A stretch of DNA of 9,811 bases from Candidatus Aminicenantota bacterium (GTDB lineage Bacteria; Acidobacteriota; Aminicenantia; Aminicenantales; Aminicenantaceae). A model generated the notes under the pieces. The model did no database searches. It was not told the origin of the DNA and saw nothing but the letters and a program-made list of their open reading frames with translations. Below are positions 1-6,457 of the stretch, piece after piece. Location of the stretch: contig JAFGNQ010000032.1 in assembly GCA_016926925.1 (NCBI GenBank), positions 1 through 9,811 of the forward strand, written 5' to 3'. Positions within the stretch are counted from its first letter, which is position 1. Each line of letters opens with the position of its first letter. Both the position numbers and the translations under genes were made by a program.

Positions 1-608
1 GTGGCCTCCCCGGTGAAAGTGAGCAGAGCCTCGAACTCGGTATTTTTTGGAAAATTCCGTGTGTTGGGAAGATAAACGGCGGACCGGCTTTCGTCCACGC
101 GATAATTGCCCTCTCGCGATCTTTTCAGGCGCTGAATGACGCCGTGCGCATCCCGCATCAGAAAGTCAGTGGCATCGACCAGCACCCGGCCGTTCGCCTC
201 CCCCGCCACCTGAAAGCCCCATATTACAGAAACCGCGAAAGCATCCTCTACCGCCCGGCGCTCGGCCGGATTAGCGCTAAGAGCCCGGAAACCGTAGTTG
301 GGCTGCACTAGCAGTACCTTGGGGCCCACCCGACGAAATTCGACGATCTTGGTGCCTCCCAGCTGGTTGCGGTCGAGACCGATATCATTGGAACCAAGAC
401 CGGCCGGAAGGGAATGAACATATAGAAACTCCTCATCGAACCGGTCGATTTCCAGCCAAATCTTTCCAGCCCCTTCATCCCAGTAGAAATCGAAAAAGCC
501 AGGATATGCCTTTTTCCCTTCTGTAAAATCCCGTCCGGGAGCCGGGCCGGCAGCCAACAGGGGAACGGTCGCGCAAATTAGCAGACACAGGGCAATATGC
601 TTGAACAT
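1..608 (-). CDS. Zinc-dependent metalloprotease, DUF5117 N-terminal part (3' end outside window)
   Basis: About 202 codons are visible, starting at ATG 608-606 and running off the left edge; no stop is seen. The first 20 or so residues form a signal peptide: a Lys near the start, a hydrophobic run rich in Leu, and an Ala-Ala cleavage region. The mature part shows segments I recognise from the DUF5117 region of large secreted zincins: FDFYWDEGAGKIWLEI, LPAGLGSNDIGLDR, VGPKVLLVQPNYGFRA, VLVDATDFLMRDAHGV and NFPKNTEFEALLTF. The HEXXH catalytic domain expected further downstream lies outside the window, so activity cannot be judged. A GAGAGGA ribosome binding site sits just upstream of the ATG, supporting this start. 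The gene is divergent from the mutase gene and has its own promoter. By family it should be an exported or periplasmic peptidase; the substrate is unknown. Confidence 0.85.
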   Translation of the reverse strand, partial: MFKHIALCLLICATVPLLAAGPAPGRDFTEGKKAYPGFFDFYWDEGAGKIWLEIDRFDEEFLYVHSLPAGLGSNDIGLDRNQLGGTKIVEFRRVGPKVLLVQPNYGFRALSANPAERRAVEDAFAVSVIWGFQVAGEANGRVLVDATDFLMRDAHGVIQRLKRSREGNYRVDESRSAVYLPNTRNFPKNTEFEALLTFTGEA

Positions 609-666
609 GGAAGTCCTCTCTTTCTTTTGAGTGCAGAATGTTTGAATTTGGACATTGTGGCAGATA

Positions 667-695
667 ATTTTATATTAGACATCACCCATCGTCAA
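667..695 (-). promoter_or_regulatory. Putative sigma70 promoter of the DUF5117 protease gene
   Basis: Read on the minus strand, TTGACG (695-690) and TAAAAT (672-667) are separated by exactly 17 bp. Transcription would start near 659, giving a leader of about 50 nt before the ATG at 608. Each box differs from consensus at one base. Confidence 0.6.
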
Positions 696-751
696 TTTGA
701 AGTAGACCATTTATCCCTTCTTCCATCTCGGCTTTCGGCTTGATCAGAATG

Positions 752-780
752 TTGACATCCATGACGTTCACTTCTATAGT
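752..780 (+). promoter_or_regulatory. Putative sigma70 promoter of the permuted mutase gene
   Basis: A perfect TTGACA (752-757) is followed after 17 bp by TATAGT (775-780), one base off consensus. Transcription would start near 787, only about 17 nt before the ATG at 804, or about 35 nt before the ATG at 822. The short leader holds a GAGGA ribosome binding site at about 793-797. The promoter indicates that the rearranged gene truly begins here and is not a decayed 3' fragment. Confidence 0.65.
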
Positions 781-803
781 AATTCCTTCAATGAGGAAAT
801 CGA

Positions 804-2429
804 ATGACAGAGGATGAGCGGATGAACATGAATTCGGCTTTGGTCAAAGCTATGCGTGATGCTTACAGGCTGGGTCAGGAGGATGAAGCTTTGGAGCCCA
901 TCGTGAGGGTCGGTACCTCCGGTGAAGCAGCCGGCAGGATTTCGGAAGGCGATTCCGTCATTTTTTATGACATCCGTGGGGAGAGGGAGGTGGAAATCAC
1001 GCAAAGCCTCACAGAACCGGATTTTTCCCGATTCCCTGTCGAGAGAAATCTCAATCTGAATTTTGTGACCATGATAGAGTATCAATCCAATCTCAAAGTC
1101 AAGGTCGCGTTTCCTCCCGAGGGAAAGATCAAGAACACATTGACCGAAGTGATAACCAAGCAAGGATTGTCTCTCGTCAAAGTGGCCGAGTCGGAAAAGG
1201 CCATTCATGTGGGCTACTTCATGAACGGAAAAAACGAACAGCCGTTTCCAGGGGAGAAAAGGATTATCGTGCCCTCACCCGATGGCCTATCTTCTTATGC
1301 CTCTGTGCCTGAAATGAGCAGCAGGAGAGTGGCCCGAGCCATTTGTGAGGAGGTCCGGAATCCATCCGTGCCTGTCATCATCGGCAATTTAGCTAATGTG
1401 GATGTTTTGGGACATATCGAAAACCGTAAGGCCGTGCTCGAGGCGGTTGAGTCTGTCGACAAGGAACTCGGGAATATTTATGAAACTTGCTGCGAGGCAG
1501 GAATTACGCTTGTCGTCACAGCCGATCACGGAACTGCGGAGGAATGGCAGTACCCCGACGGAACGATCAACACCGGTCATACTAAGAATCCCGTTCCCTT
1601 CGTTATTGCCGATTTTGCAGGATCTGAAACCGCCGGTTTCGCAGATTTGCAGGATAATGGTGAGCTGGGCGATGTGGCACCCACGCTCCTTCATTTGCTG
1701 GGGCTTCCTCTGCCTGAAGAGATGACGGGAAAGTCCCTTCTTCCTCCAGGGTACGGGCGGTATACGATGAATCGAAGAATCCTTCTCCTTATCCTTGATG
1801 GTTGGGGGATGAATGAAGATAAATTCGGGAACTTGATTGCAGAGGCCTCCACACCGAACTTCGACAAGATATGGGCCCAGTATCCCCATACGGTTCTGAA
1901 GGCTTCAGGAGAAGCAGTCGGGATGCCGTCTGGAACCGTGGGAAACTCCGAGGCCGGTCATCTCCACATCGGAGCCGGCAGGCACATTTTCCTGGATCGA
2001 GTCCGGATTGACAGGGCGATCGAAAACGGAAGTTTTTTCAACAACGCCTCCTTCCGATGGGCTATGGAAAAGGCAAAGGCAGCGGGCCGGGCCCTCCACC
2101 TTTTGGGTATCGTTTCCCATTACAGTTCCCACGGAACCATCGACCATCTGTTTGCCTTGATCAGAATGGCCAAGGAACTGGGAAATGCGGATGTTTTTGT
2201 CCACGCATTGATCGGGCGAAGGGGAGAAAGGCCTGAGAGCGGAGCCCTTTATGTAGATAAGGTCGAAAGCATGTGCCGTTCGCTCCAAACGGGAGAGGTC
2301 GTGACTGTCATGGGCAGACACTGGGCTCTGGATAGAGAAGATAACTGGGACCGTGTGGAAAAAGCCTACGGGGCCCTGGTTTACGGTCAGGGAACACCCG
2401 CCCCGGATTCTCAGGGAACTTTTTCATGA
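804..2429 (+). CDS. gpmI: Circularly permuted cofactor-independent phosphoglycerate mutase (iPGM-like)
   Basis: 541 residues, close to the usual iPGM length of about 510-530, but in permuted order. Residues 10-312 match the normal C-terminal part, starting in the middle of the phosphotransferase domain and ending at EEMTGKSL. A short linker (313-321) leads to Met322, and residues 322-535 match the normal N-terminus (ILDGWG, GNSEAGHLHIGAGR) up to WDRVEKAYGALVYGQG. By motif alignment to Bacillus iPGM, the metal ligands and nucleophile are all present: D332, S382, D200, H204, D241, H242, H259. Substrate residues R58, R61, K132, H443, R473, R505 and R511 are also kept. The family interconverts 2- and 3-phosphoglycerate in the cytosol. 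Oddities: the DGGVHSH motif reads HYSSHGT, and DGRD reads GRRG, losing the Asp equivalent to D154, so activity or specificity may differ. ATG 804 follows GAGGA; ATG 822 is an equally good alternative start. Confidence 0.88.
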   Translation: MTEDERMNMNSALVKAMRDAYRLGQEDEALEPIVRVGTSGEAAGRISEGDSVIFYDIRGEREVEITQSLTEPDFSRFPVERNLNLNFVTMIEYQSNLKVKVAFPPEGKIKNTLTEVITKQGLSLVKVAESEKAIHVGYFMNGKNEQPFPGEKRIIVPSPDGLSSYASVPEMSSRRVARAICEEVRNPSVPVIIGNLANVDVLGHIENRKAVLEAVESVDKELGNIYETCCEAGITLVVTADHGTAEEWQYPDGTINTGHTKNPVPFVIADFAGSETAGFADLQDNGELGDVAPTLLHLLGLPLPEEMTGKSLLPPGYGRYTMNRRILLLILDGWGMNEDKFGNLIAEASTPNFDKIWAQYPHTVLKASGEAVGMPSGTVGNSEAGHLHIGAGRHIFLDRVRIDRAIENGSFFNNASFRWAMEKAKAAGRALHLLGIVSHYSSHGTIDHLFALIRMAKELGNADVFVHALIGRRGERPESGALYVDKVESMCRSLQTGEVVTVMGRHWALDREDNWDRVEKAYGALVYGQGTPAPDSQGTFS

Positions 2430-2484
2430 AAACATCGTATCTTTTATTGATGGAATTGAATAAAATCGTGAATAGCTAGAAACC

Positions 2485-3396
2485 ATGAGCATTGAAGTCA
2501 AGGGACTTTATTTCAGTTACGGCAAGATACAGGCAATAGACGGAGTGGATGTTTCCCTGCCTAAAGGAGCTATCGGTCTTTTGGGGCCGAATGGTGCGGG
2601 GAAAAGCACTCTGCTGCGGATCTTGCTCGGATTCCTCAAGCCGGATAGGGGAGAGGGACGGGTTCTCGGCTATGACATCAAAAGCCAGCAGAGATTGATC
2701 CGGCGCTATGTAGGATACATGCCGGAGGATGACTGCCTCATCTCCGGAATCGATGCCGTCTCGTTTACATCCTACCTCGGAGAGTTGTCGGGCATGCCCC
2801 GGCAGGAAGCCATGAAAAGAGCCCATGAGGTCCTTTTCTATGTCGGCCTGGAGGAGAGCCGTTACAGAAATTTAGAGACCTATTCCAGCGGAATGAAACA
2901 GAGGCTCAAGTTGGCTCAAGCGCTGGTGCACGATCCCAAGCTCATTTTTCTCGATGAACCTACGAGCGGTCTTGATCCCCAGGGAAGGCAGGAGATTCTT
3001 GAGCTTATCCTGGATGTGTCGTCAAAAAAAGACATTCAGGTTCTCATCTCGTCGCATATCCTACCGGATATCGAATCCGTCTGCTCCTATGTTCTGATCC
3101 TCAATAAAGGGAAAGTGGCAGCTCAGGGCGATTTGAAAGGTTTAAAGCAGGTCAAATTCAGCCTCTATGAGCTTAAAATCAAGGGAGAAACCGATGGATT
3201 CGTTAGAGGCCTTGAAGGAATGGAGTGCAAGGTCGAAAAAACCGAGGACGGATTGCTGAAAGTCTACATGCCTCCGGGAAAGGATCCACAGGAGATCTTC
3301 AAACTGGCGGCGGACACACACGATCAAATCAGGCATTTTGTCAAGAGCGAAACATCTCTCGAGGATTTGTTTGCCAAAGTGGTGGGAGTCGATTGA
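2485..3396 (+). CDS. ABC-2 type exporter, ATP-binding protein 1
   Basis: 303 residues, a normal length for a stand-alone ABC-2 ATPase with a C-terminal extension. Walker A GPNGAGKST is at 34-42, the signature SSGMKQR at 134-140, Walker B LIFLDEP at 153-159, the D-loop SGLD at 161-164, and the switch His at 191. The Q-loop position reads GYMPEDDC, with Asp in place of Gln, a variation common in ABC-2 ATPases. Residues from about 220 to 303 form an extra C-terminal domain like that of drug or lipid exporters. The protein should sit on the inner face of the membrane and drive the permeases encoded next to it. It begins 55 bp after the mutase gene with no clear terminator between, so read-through is possible. 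No strong Shine-Dalgarno precedes the ATG. The transported substrate is unknown. Confidence 0.93.
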   Translation: MSIEVKGLYFSYGKIQAIDGVDVSLPKGAIGLLGPNGAGKSTLLRILLGFLKPDRGEGRVLGYDIKSQQRLIRRYVGYMPEDDCLISGIDAVSFTSYLGELSGMPRQEAMKRAHEVLFYVGLEESRYRNLETYSSGMKQRLKLAQALVHDPKLIFLDEPTSGLDPQGRQEILELILDVSSKKDIQVLISSHILPDIESVCSYVLILNKGKVAAQGDLKGLKQVKFSLYELKIKGETDGFVRGLEGMECKVEKTEDGLLKVYMPPGKDPQEIFKLAADTHDQIRHFVKSETSLEDLFAKVVGVD

Positions 3397-4265
3397 TGCC
3401 GATAAAGGAAAAAGGGTACGCACATTGGGACGGAGAGTTCCAAGAGAAGAAATTCCCCTGGTGGCCCATCACGCGCTACGGCATCAAGCTGACGTTTCGC
3501 CGGAAATTTTTCAAGCTTTTGTTCACTCTGGCTCTCGCACCGGCTCTCGTCTTTCTCGCCGGAATCTACATTTCGGAGAGATTGGAGGAATTCCAGTTCA
3601 TGATCCAGGGGGACACACAGTTCTTGAACATCAATCCTGTCTACTTCAAAGCCTTTTTCACCAACGAGTTTATGCTTTTTATGATTGTCATGGTGCTGGT
3701 GTTTTGTGGGGCCGGGCTCATCTCGGACGACCTGAAATACAACTCCCTGCAGCTTTATTTTGCGAGGCCGGTCACGAAAAAAGATTATTTTCTGGGAAAA
3801 GCAACCGTTATCGTGTTTTTCATTTTCATCTTGACTCTAATCCCCGGGCTCGTGTTCATCATCATGAAACTCATCTTTGCCGGGAATTTTGAGTTTATTG
3901 CCAAGTATCCGTGGCTTCCTCTGTCCGTGATTGGATATTCGCTTCTGCTGACGGTGTTTTTTTCGTTTTACGGGCTCTTTCTCTCGTCCGTGAACAAAAA
4001 CCGGAGGTACGTGGCTATCCTGATTTTCGGTCTGTACTTTTTTACGGAAATTCTATTTGGGATCTTCCAGGACATATTCCGGATCGATTACTTTGCTCTC
4101 CTGTCCATAAGAGCCAATATCCAACAAGTGGGAGCCGTTCTGTTCGGTCAAAAAACACCCCATGATATTCCTTGGGTGTTTTCGCTGCTGGTCATTACCG
4201 GGTTCTGTGTCCTGAGCGGATTTGTCCTGAAAGGAAAAATCAAAGGAGTGGATATCGTCAAATGA
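3396..4265 (+). CDS. ABC-2 type exporter, permease 1
   Basis: 289 residues with about six predicted membrane helices (roughly 39-58, 91-110, 135-158, 174-197, 206-223, 260-279). The segment SLQLYFARPVTKKDYFLGK (118-135) after helix 2 is the typical ABC-2 permease cytosolic motif that contacts the ATPase. The N-terminus is a basic, Trp-containing cytosolic stretch. I chose the ATG at 3396, which overlaps the stop codon of ATPase 1 by one base (TGATG), with GGGAG upstream. The frame stays open further upstream, but that part lies inside the ATPase gene and reads as unrelated sequence. The overlap suggests translational coupling. It should form the membrane pore together with permease 2 or as a dimer. 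Substrate unknown. Confidence 0.88.
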   Translation: MPIKEKGYAHWDGEFQEKKFPWWPITRYGIKLTFRRKFFKLLFTLALAPALVFLAGIYISERLEEFQFMIQGDTQFLNINPVYFKAFFTNEFMLFMIVMVLVFCGAGLISDDLKYNSLQLYFARPVTKKDYFLGKATVIVFFIFILTLIPGLVFIIMKLIFAGNFEFIAKYPWLPLSVIGYSLLLTVFFSFYGLFLSSVNKNRRYVAILIFGLYFFTEILFGIFQDIFRIDYFALLSIRANIQQVGAVLFGQKTPHDIPWVFSLLVITGFCVLSGFVLKGKIKGVDIVK

Positions 4266-5188
4266 ATCCTGTTATCGAAGTCCGGAACCTCTCCCGCTGG
4301 TACGGCAATGTCCTCGGTTTGAGCGATGTAACGCTCCAGATCGAATCCGGTATCACCGGGATTCTGGGCCCCAACGGAGCGGGGAAATCGACTTTTTTGA
4401 AACTTGTCACCGGGCAGATCAAACCCAACATCGGTGCCGTCGCTATCAACGGAAAGAGGGTAAGAAACAATCATTCGCTCTTCCGAAAAATCGGCTTTTG
4501 TCCGGAACAGGATTCTTTCTACGAGGAGTTGACGGGTTGGCAGTTCATCACAGGACTCCTCAGGCTTTATCACCTGTCCGCATCGGAGATCGAAACAAGA
4601 GCCGAAAAAGTGCTGGATATCGTGGAATTGACTCAGGACAAAGACCGGGTCATCAAATCCTACAGCCGGGGAATGAGGCAGAGATTGAAGGTTGCCCAAG
4701 CCATCGCCCACGAGCCGGAGATCATGATTCTCGATGAGCCCTTGAACGGGCTCGATCCGCTGAGCCGAAGAAAGATTATCAAACTCATCAAATCCTACAA
4801 AGAGGAAGGCAAGACCATTATTGTCTCCAGCCATGTTCTTCCCGAGATAGAATCCATGACCAAAAAAATCATCCTCATTCATCAGGGAAAAATCTTTGCC
4901 CAGGGCGATATCCATTACATTCGGGACTTGATCGAGACACATCCTCATATCATATCCATCAAATGCAACCGCCCCAGGATCTTGGCAGCTCATTTCATTA
5001 AGGAAGATTTTGTGTCGAAAGTCCATTTATCCTCCGGGGATGACACGCTCCTGGTGGAGACGAACAACAGGGATAAGTTCTTCGGCCTTCTGCCGGACCT
5101 GTTCGTCGCCGAAAAAATCGAGGTTCAAGAAATCACATCTCCGGATGACAACCTTCAGGCTGTGTTCGATTATTTGATAGGGCAGTGA
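4262..5188 (+). CDS. ABC-2 type exporter, ATP-binding protein 2
   Basis: 308 residues. Walker A GPNGAGKST at 36-44, Q-loop Gln83 (GFCPEQ), signature YSRGMRQR at 134-141, Walker B IMILDEP at 154-160, and switch His191 are all present, so ATP hydrolysis should be intact. An extra C-terminal domain of about 90 residues follows. Start chosen at ATG 4262, overlapping the stop of permease 1 as ATGA; a GGAG lies about 13 bp upstream, so coupled translation is likely. It differs clearly from ATPase 1 (Q-loop, C-terminal part), so the two are old paralogues and not a recent duplication. The pair may work as a heterodimer or each may serve its adjacent permease. Confidence 0.93.
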   Translation: MNPVIEVRNLSRWYGNVLGLSDVTLQIESGITGILGPNGAGKSTFLKLVTGQIKPNIGAVAINGKRVRNNHSLFRKIGFCPEQDSFYEELTGWQFITGLLRLYHLSASEIETRAEKVLDIVELTQDKDRVIKSYSRGMRQRLKVAQAIAHEPEIMILDEPLNGLDPLSRRKIIKLIKSYKEEGKTIIVSSHVLPEIESMTKKIILIHQGKIFAQGDIHYIRDLIETHPHIISIKCNRPRILAAHFIKEDFVSKVHLSSGDDTLLVETNNRDKFFGLLPDLFVAEKIEVQEITSPDDNLQAVFDYLIGQ

Positions 5189-5189
5189 A

Positions 5190-6002
5190 ATGGCTGAAAG
5201 AGAGACGAGCAAGGTGAAGTTTTTCATGACCTCTGTGAAAGACATCTTCGTTTTTTTCTTTTCGCTGGGAAAAAGAGCCAAGAAAACGAAAGTGTTCTAC
5301 CTGATCAGCTTCCTTCCTGTTGTCATGGCTCTGATCATCAAGTTTTCGCAGATTTTTTCCGGCAATAGCCGTTTTGAGGGTATCTTCATCTTTTCCAATC
5401 TGATCATAGGCTTCTATCTGCAGTTCCTCATACTCATTCTGGCTCTCTTTTTCGGAACCTCTGTTTGTTCCGAGGAGATGGAGGGGAAGACCTTAACATA
5501 TCTGACGACCCGGCCTGTCCCGAAATCGGCCATCATAGTAGGGAAGTACGCCGCCTATGTCGCTTTGACCATCCTTATGGTCGTCGTCGGAGTTGTGTTC
5601 TCCTTTCTCATCCTCATTGTGGATGACCTGCTCCATTTTTCTCTGTACGTAACTCTTTTGAAAAATCTGGCGGTGTTGATTTTGGGGTTGATCTGCTACA
5701 CGGCTTTTTTCACGTTCATCGGGACATTCTTGAAAAGGTCCATAATGTTCGGGCTCCTCTTCAGCTTCGGCTGGGAGAGTGTCATCCAGTATTTCCCTGG
5801 ATCAACCCAGCGTTTTGCCATCGTCCACTATCTGAAATCCCTCCTTCCCGTACCTCCGGCTGAGGGATTTGCCTTTCTCTTGTTCCGTTTGGAGCCGACG
5901 CCTCCCGGCTTGGCGATATTTATGCTCTTCCTGATAACTGCCGCCTTTTTGGGATTGGCTTGTTTGGTGTTTCATTGGAAAGAGTACATTTTCGAAGACT
6001 AA
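5190..6002 (+). CDS. ABC-2 type exporter, permease 2
   Basis: 270 residues with five or six hydrophobic helices (about 36-52, 70-92, 120-145, 160-180, perhaps 184-198, and 240-262). The segment EEMEGKTLTYLTTRPVPKSA (95-114) followed by IIVGKY is the typical ABC-2 permease cytosolic motif, matching ARPVTKKDYFLGK in permease 1. The ATG lies one base after the stop of ATPase 2, with AGGGCAG upstream. It is the last gene of the cassette; its stop codon shares bases with the left arm of the inverted repeat that follows. Role inferred from family and context: membrane half of an exporter of unknown substrate. Confidence 0.88.
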   Translation: MAERETSKVKFFMTSVKDIFVFFFSLGKRAKKTKVFYLISFLPVVMALIIKFSQIFSGNSRFEGIFIFSNLIIGFYLQFLILILALFFGTSVCSEEMEGKTLTYLTTRPVPKSAIIVGKYAAYVALTILMVVVGVVFSFLILIVDDLLHFSLYVTLLKNLAVLILGLICYTAFFTFIGTFLKRSIMFGLLFSFGWESVIQYFPGSTQRFAIVHYLKSLLPVPPAEGFAFLLFRLEPTPPGLAIFMLFLITAAFLGLACLVFHWKEYIFED

Positions 6003-6198
6003 CCTGGGTTATTCATAAAAAATAGCGGCATTTCCAATCTAAAGAGCTTCCAATTTTATTGCCGCCATTTTTCACCCTACGGGCGAGCCGATCTCACTAC
6101 AAAGCCTTCGTTGCAACCCACTCGCAGTAGATCAACTACAGCTTCGTGGGTCACTGCCTCACCTTTGCAGCGACCTCGGCTCGTGAATAACCCAGGTT
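6001..6198. repeat. Nested inverted-repeat element between convergent genes
   Basis: A perfect 15-bp inverted repeat bounds the element: AACCTGGGTTATTCA (6001-6015) and TGAATAACCCAGGTT (6184-6198). Directly inside the right arm, TCGGCTCG (6176-6183) pairs with CGAGCCGA (6084-6091). Further in are CAAAG (6100-6104) with CTTTG (6163-6167), ACCCAC (6116-6121) with GTGGGT (6146-6151), and GTAG (6127-6130) with CTAC (6136-6139). The left side encloses a separate hairpin (6018-6072). The result is a branched fold of one outer stem and two arms. No open frame of note lies within. It could be a non-autonomous repeat or a structured RNA; which one cannot be decided here. The left arm overlaps the stop codon of permease 2. 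Confidence 0.7.
6018..6072 (+). terminator. Probable intrinsic terminator of the ABC exporter cassette
   Basis: A stem of 13 pairs with one A-C mismatch (6018-6030 with 6060-6072) has a GC-rich core, GCGGCA/TGCCGC, an A run on the left and a T run on the right. The loop is long, 29 nt. It begins 16 bp after the stop of permease 2. The A/T base of the stem could serve either strand. Confidence 0.5.
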
Positions 6199-6204
6199 GC
6201 CATA

Positions 6205-6264
6205 GGCGAGCCGATCTCACTGCATCGGTTTCCTTGCAGCCCGGGTTAGGTTGGGCCGGCTCGC
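6205..6264. repeat. Shorter related copy of the intergenic element
   Basis: The 17-bp GGCGAGCCGATCTCACT at 6205-6221 repeats exactly the one at 6082-6098 inside the larger element; the next 20 or so bases are still partly alike, including TTGCA and CCC. As in the first copy, the left arm GCGAGCCG (6206-6213) has a complementary right arm, CGGCTCGC (6257-6264), but the interior is much shorter. It starts seven bases after the larger element ends. Confidence 0.6.
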
Positions 6265-6286
6265 GGTAGGCCCTTTACAGCTTCAT

Positions 6287-6346
6287 AAAAAAATCAGGGA
6301 CACATCACCGATTTAACAATACCGGACCACCATGTCCCTGTTTTTT
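6287..6346. terminator. A/T-flanked hairpin, possible two-way terminator or mobile-repeat remnant
   Basis: CAGGGACA (6295-6302) and TGTCCCTG (6333-6340) form a perfect 8-bp stem with a 30-nt loop. Seven A residues precede it and six T residues follow it, so it could end transcripts from either direction. The CAGGGACA...TGTCCCTG ends also resemble terminal sequences often seen around IS200-like/REP-associated transposase genes; that resemblance is from memory and is only a suggestion. No transposase is present. Confidence 0.5.
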
Positions 6347-6400
6347 AAGCTCGAATATAAATAATTCGGATTTAGGAAGGCTCATGTGCAGGCTTTACGG

Positions 6401-6440
6401 AAAAAGCTCCTTTCGGCCAAGAAGCCTTGTATCGGAGCTT
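6401..6440 (-). terminator. Intrinsic terminator of the lipoprotein gene
   Basis: On the minus strand, AAGCTCC (6440-6434) pairs with GGAGCTT (6410-6404), and the stem ends in a run of five T residues. The loop contains a nested CAAG/CTTG. It lies about 18 bp past the stop of the lipoprotein gene. Between 6347 and 6400 I see nothing further. Confidence 0.65.
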
Positions 6441-6457
6441 GGTTTATCTGTCAGGTC

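Noticed and set aside
609..803. Possible riboswitch or operator between the divergent genes
   Set aside because: The leader of the mutase gene is too short for a riboswitch, and I find no convincing palindrome between the two promoters.
774..2321. Several open frames on the minus strand opposite the mutase gene
   Set aside because: Their translations look unlike real proteins, and the plus-strand frame is full of conserved iPGM motifs.
804..2429. Reading the mutase as two pseudogene fragments joined by chance
   Set aside because: The frame is intact, together the halves cover almost the whole family once, all metal ligands are kept, and a promoter and ribosome binding site stand at the new start.
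4148..5026. Long open frame on the minus strand opposite ATPase 2 and the end of permease 1
   Set aside because: It lies wholly opposite two strongly recognised genes, shows no known motif, and would need an antisense promoter for which I see no sign.
6082..6264. Possible CRISPR array from the repeated 17-mer
   Set aside because: Only two copies, no regular spacers, and no cas genes nearby; each copy belongs to a larger inverted-repeat structure.
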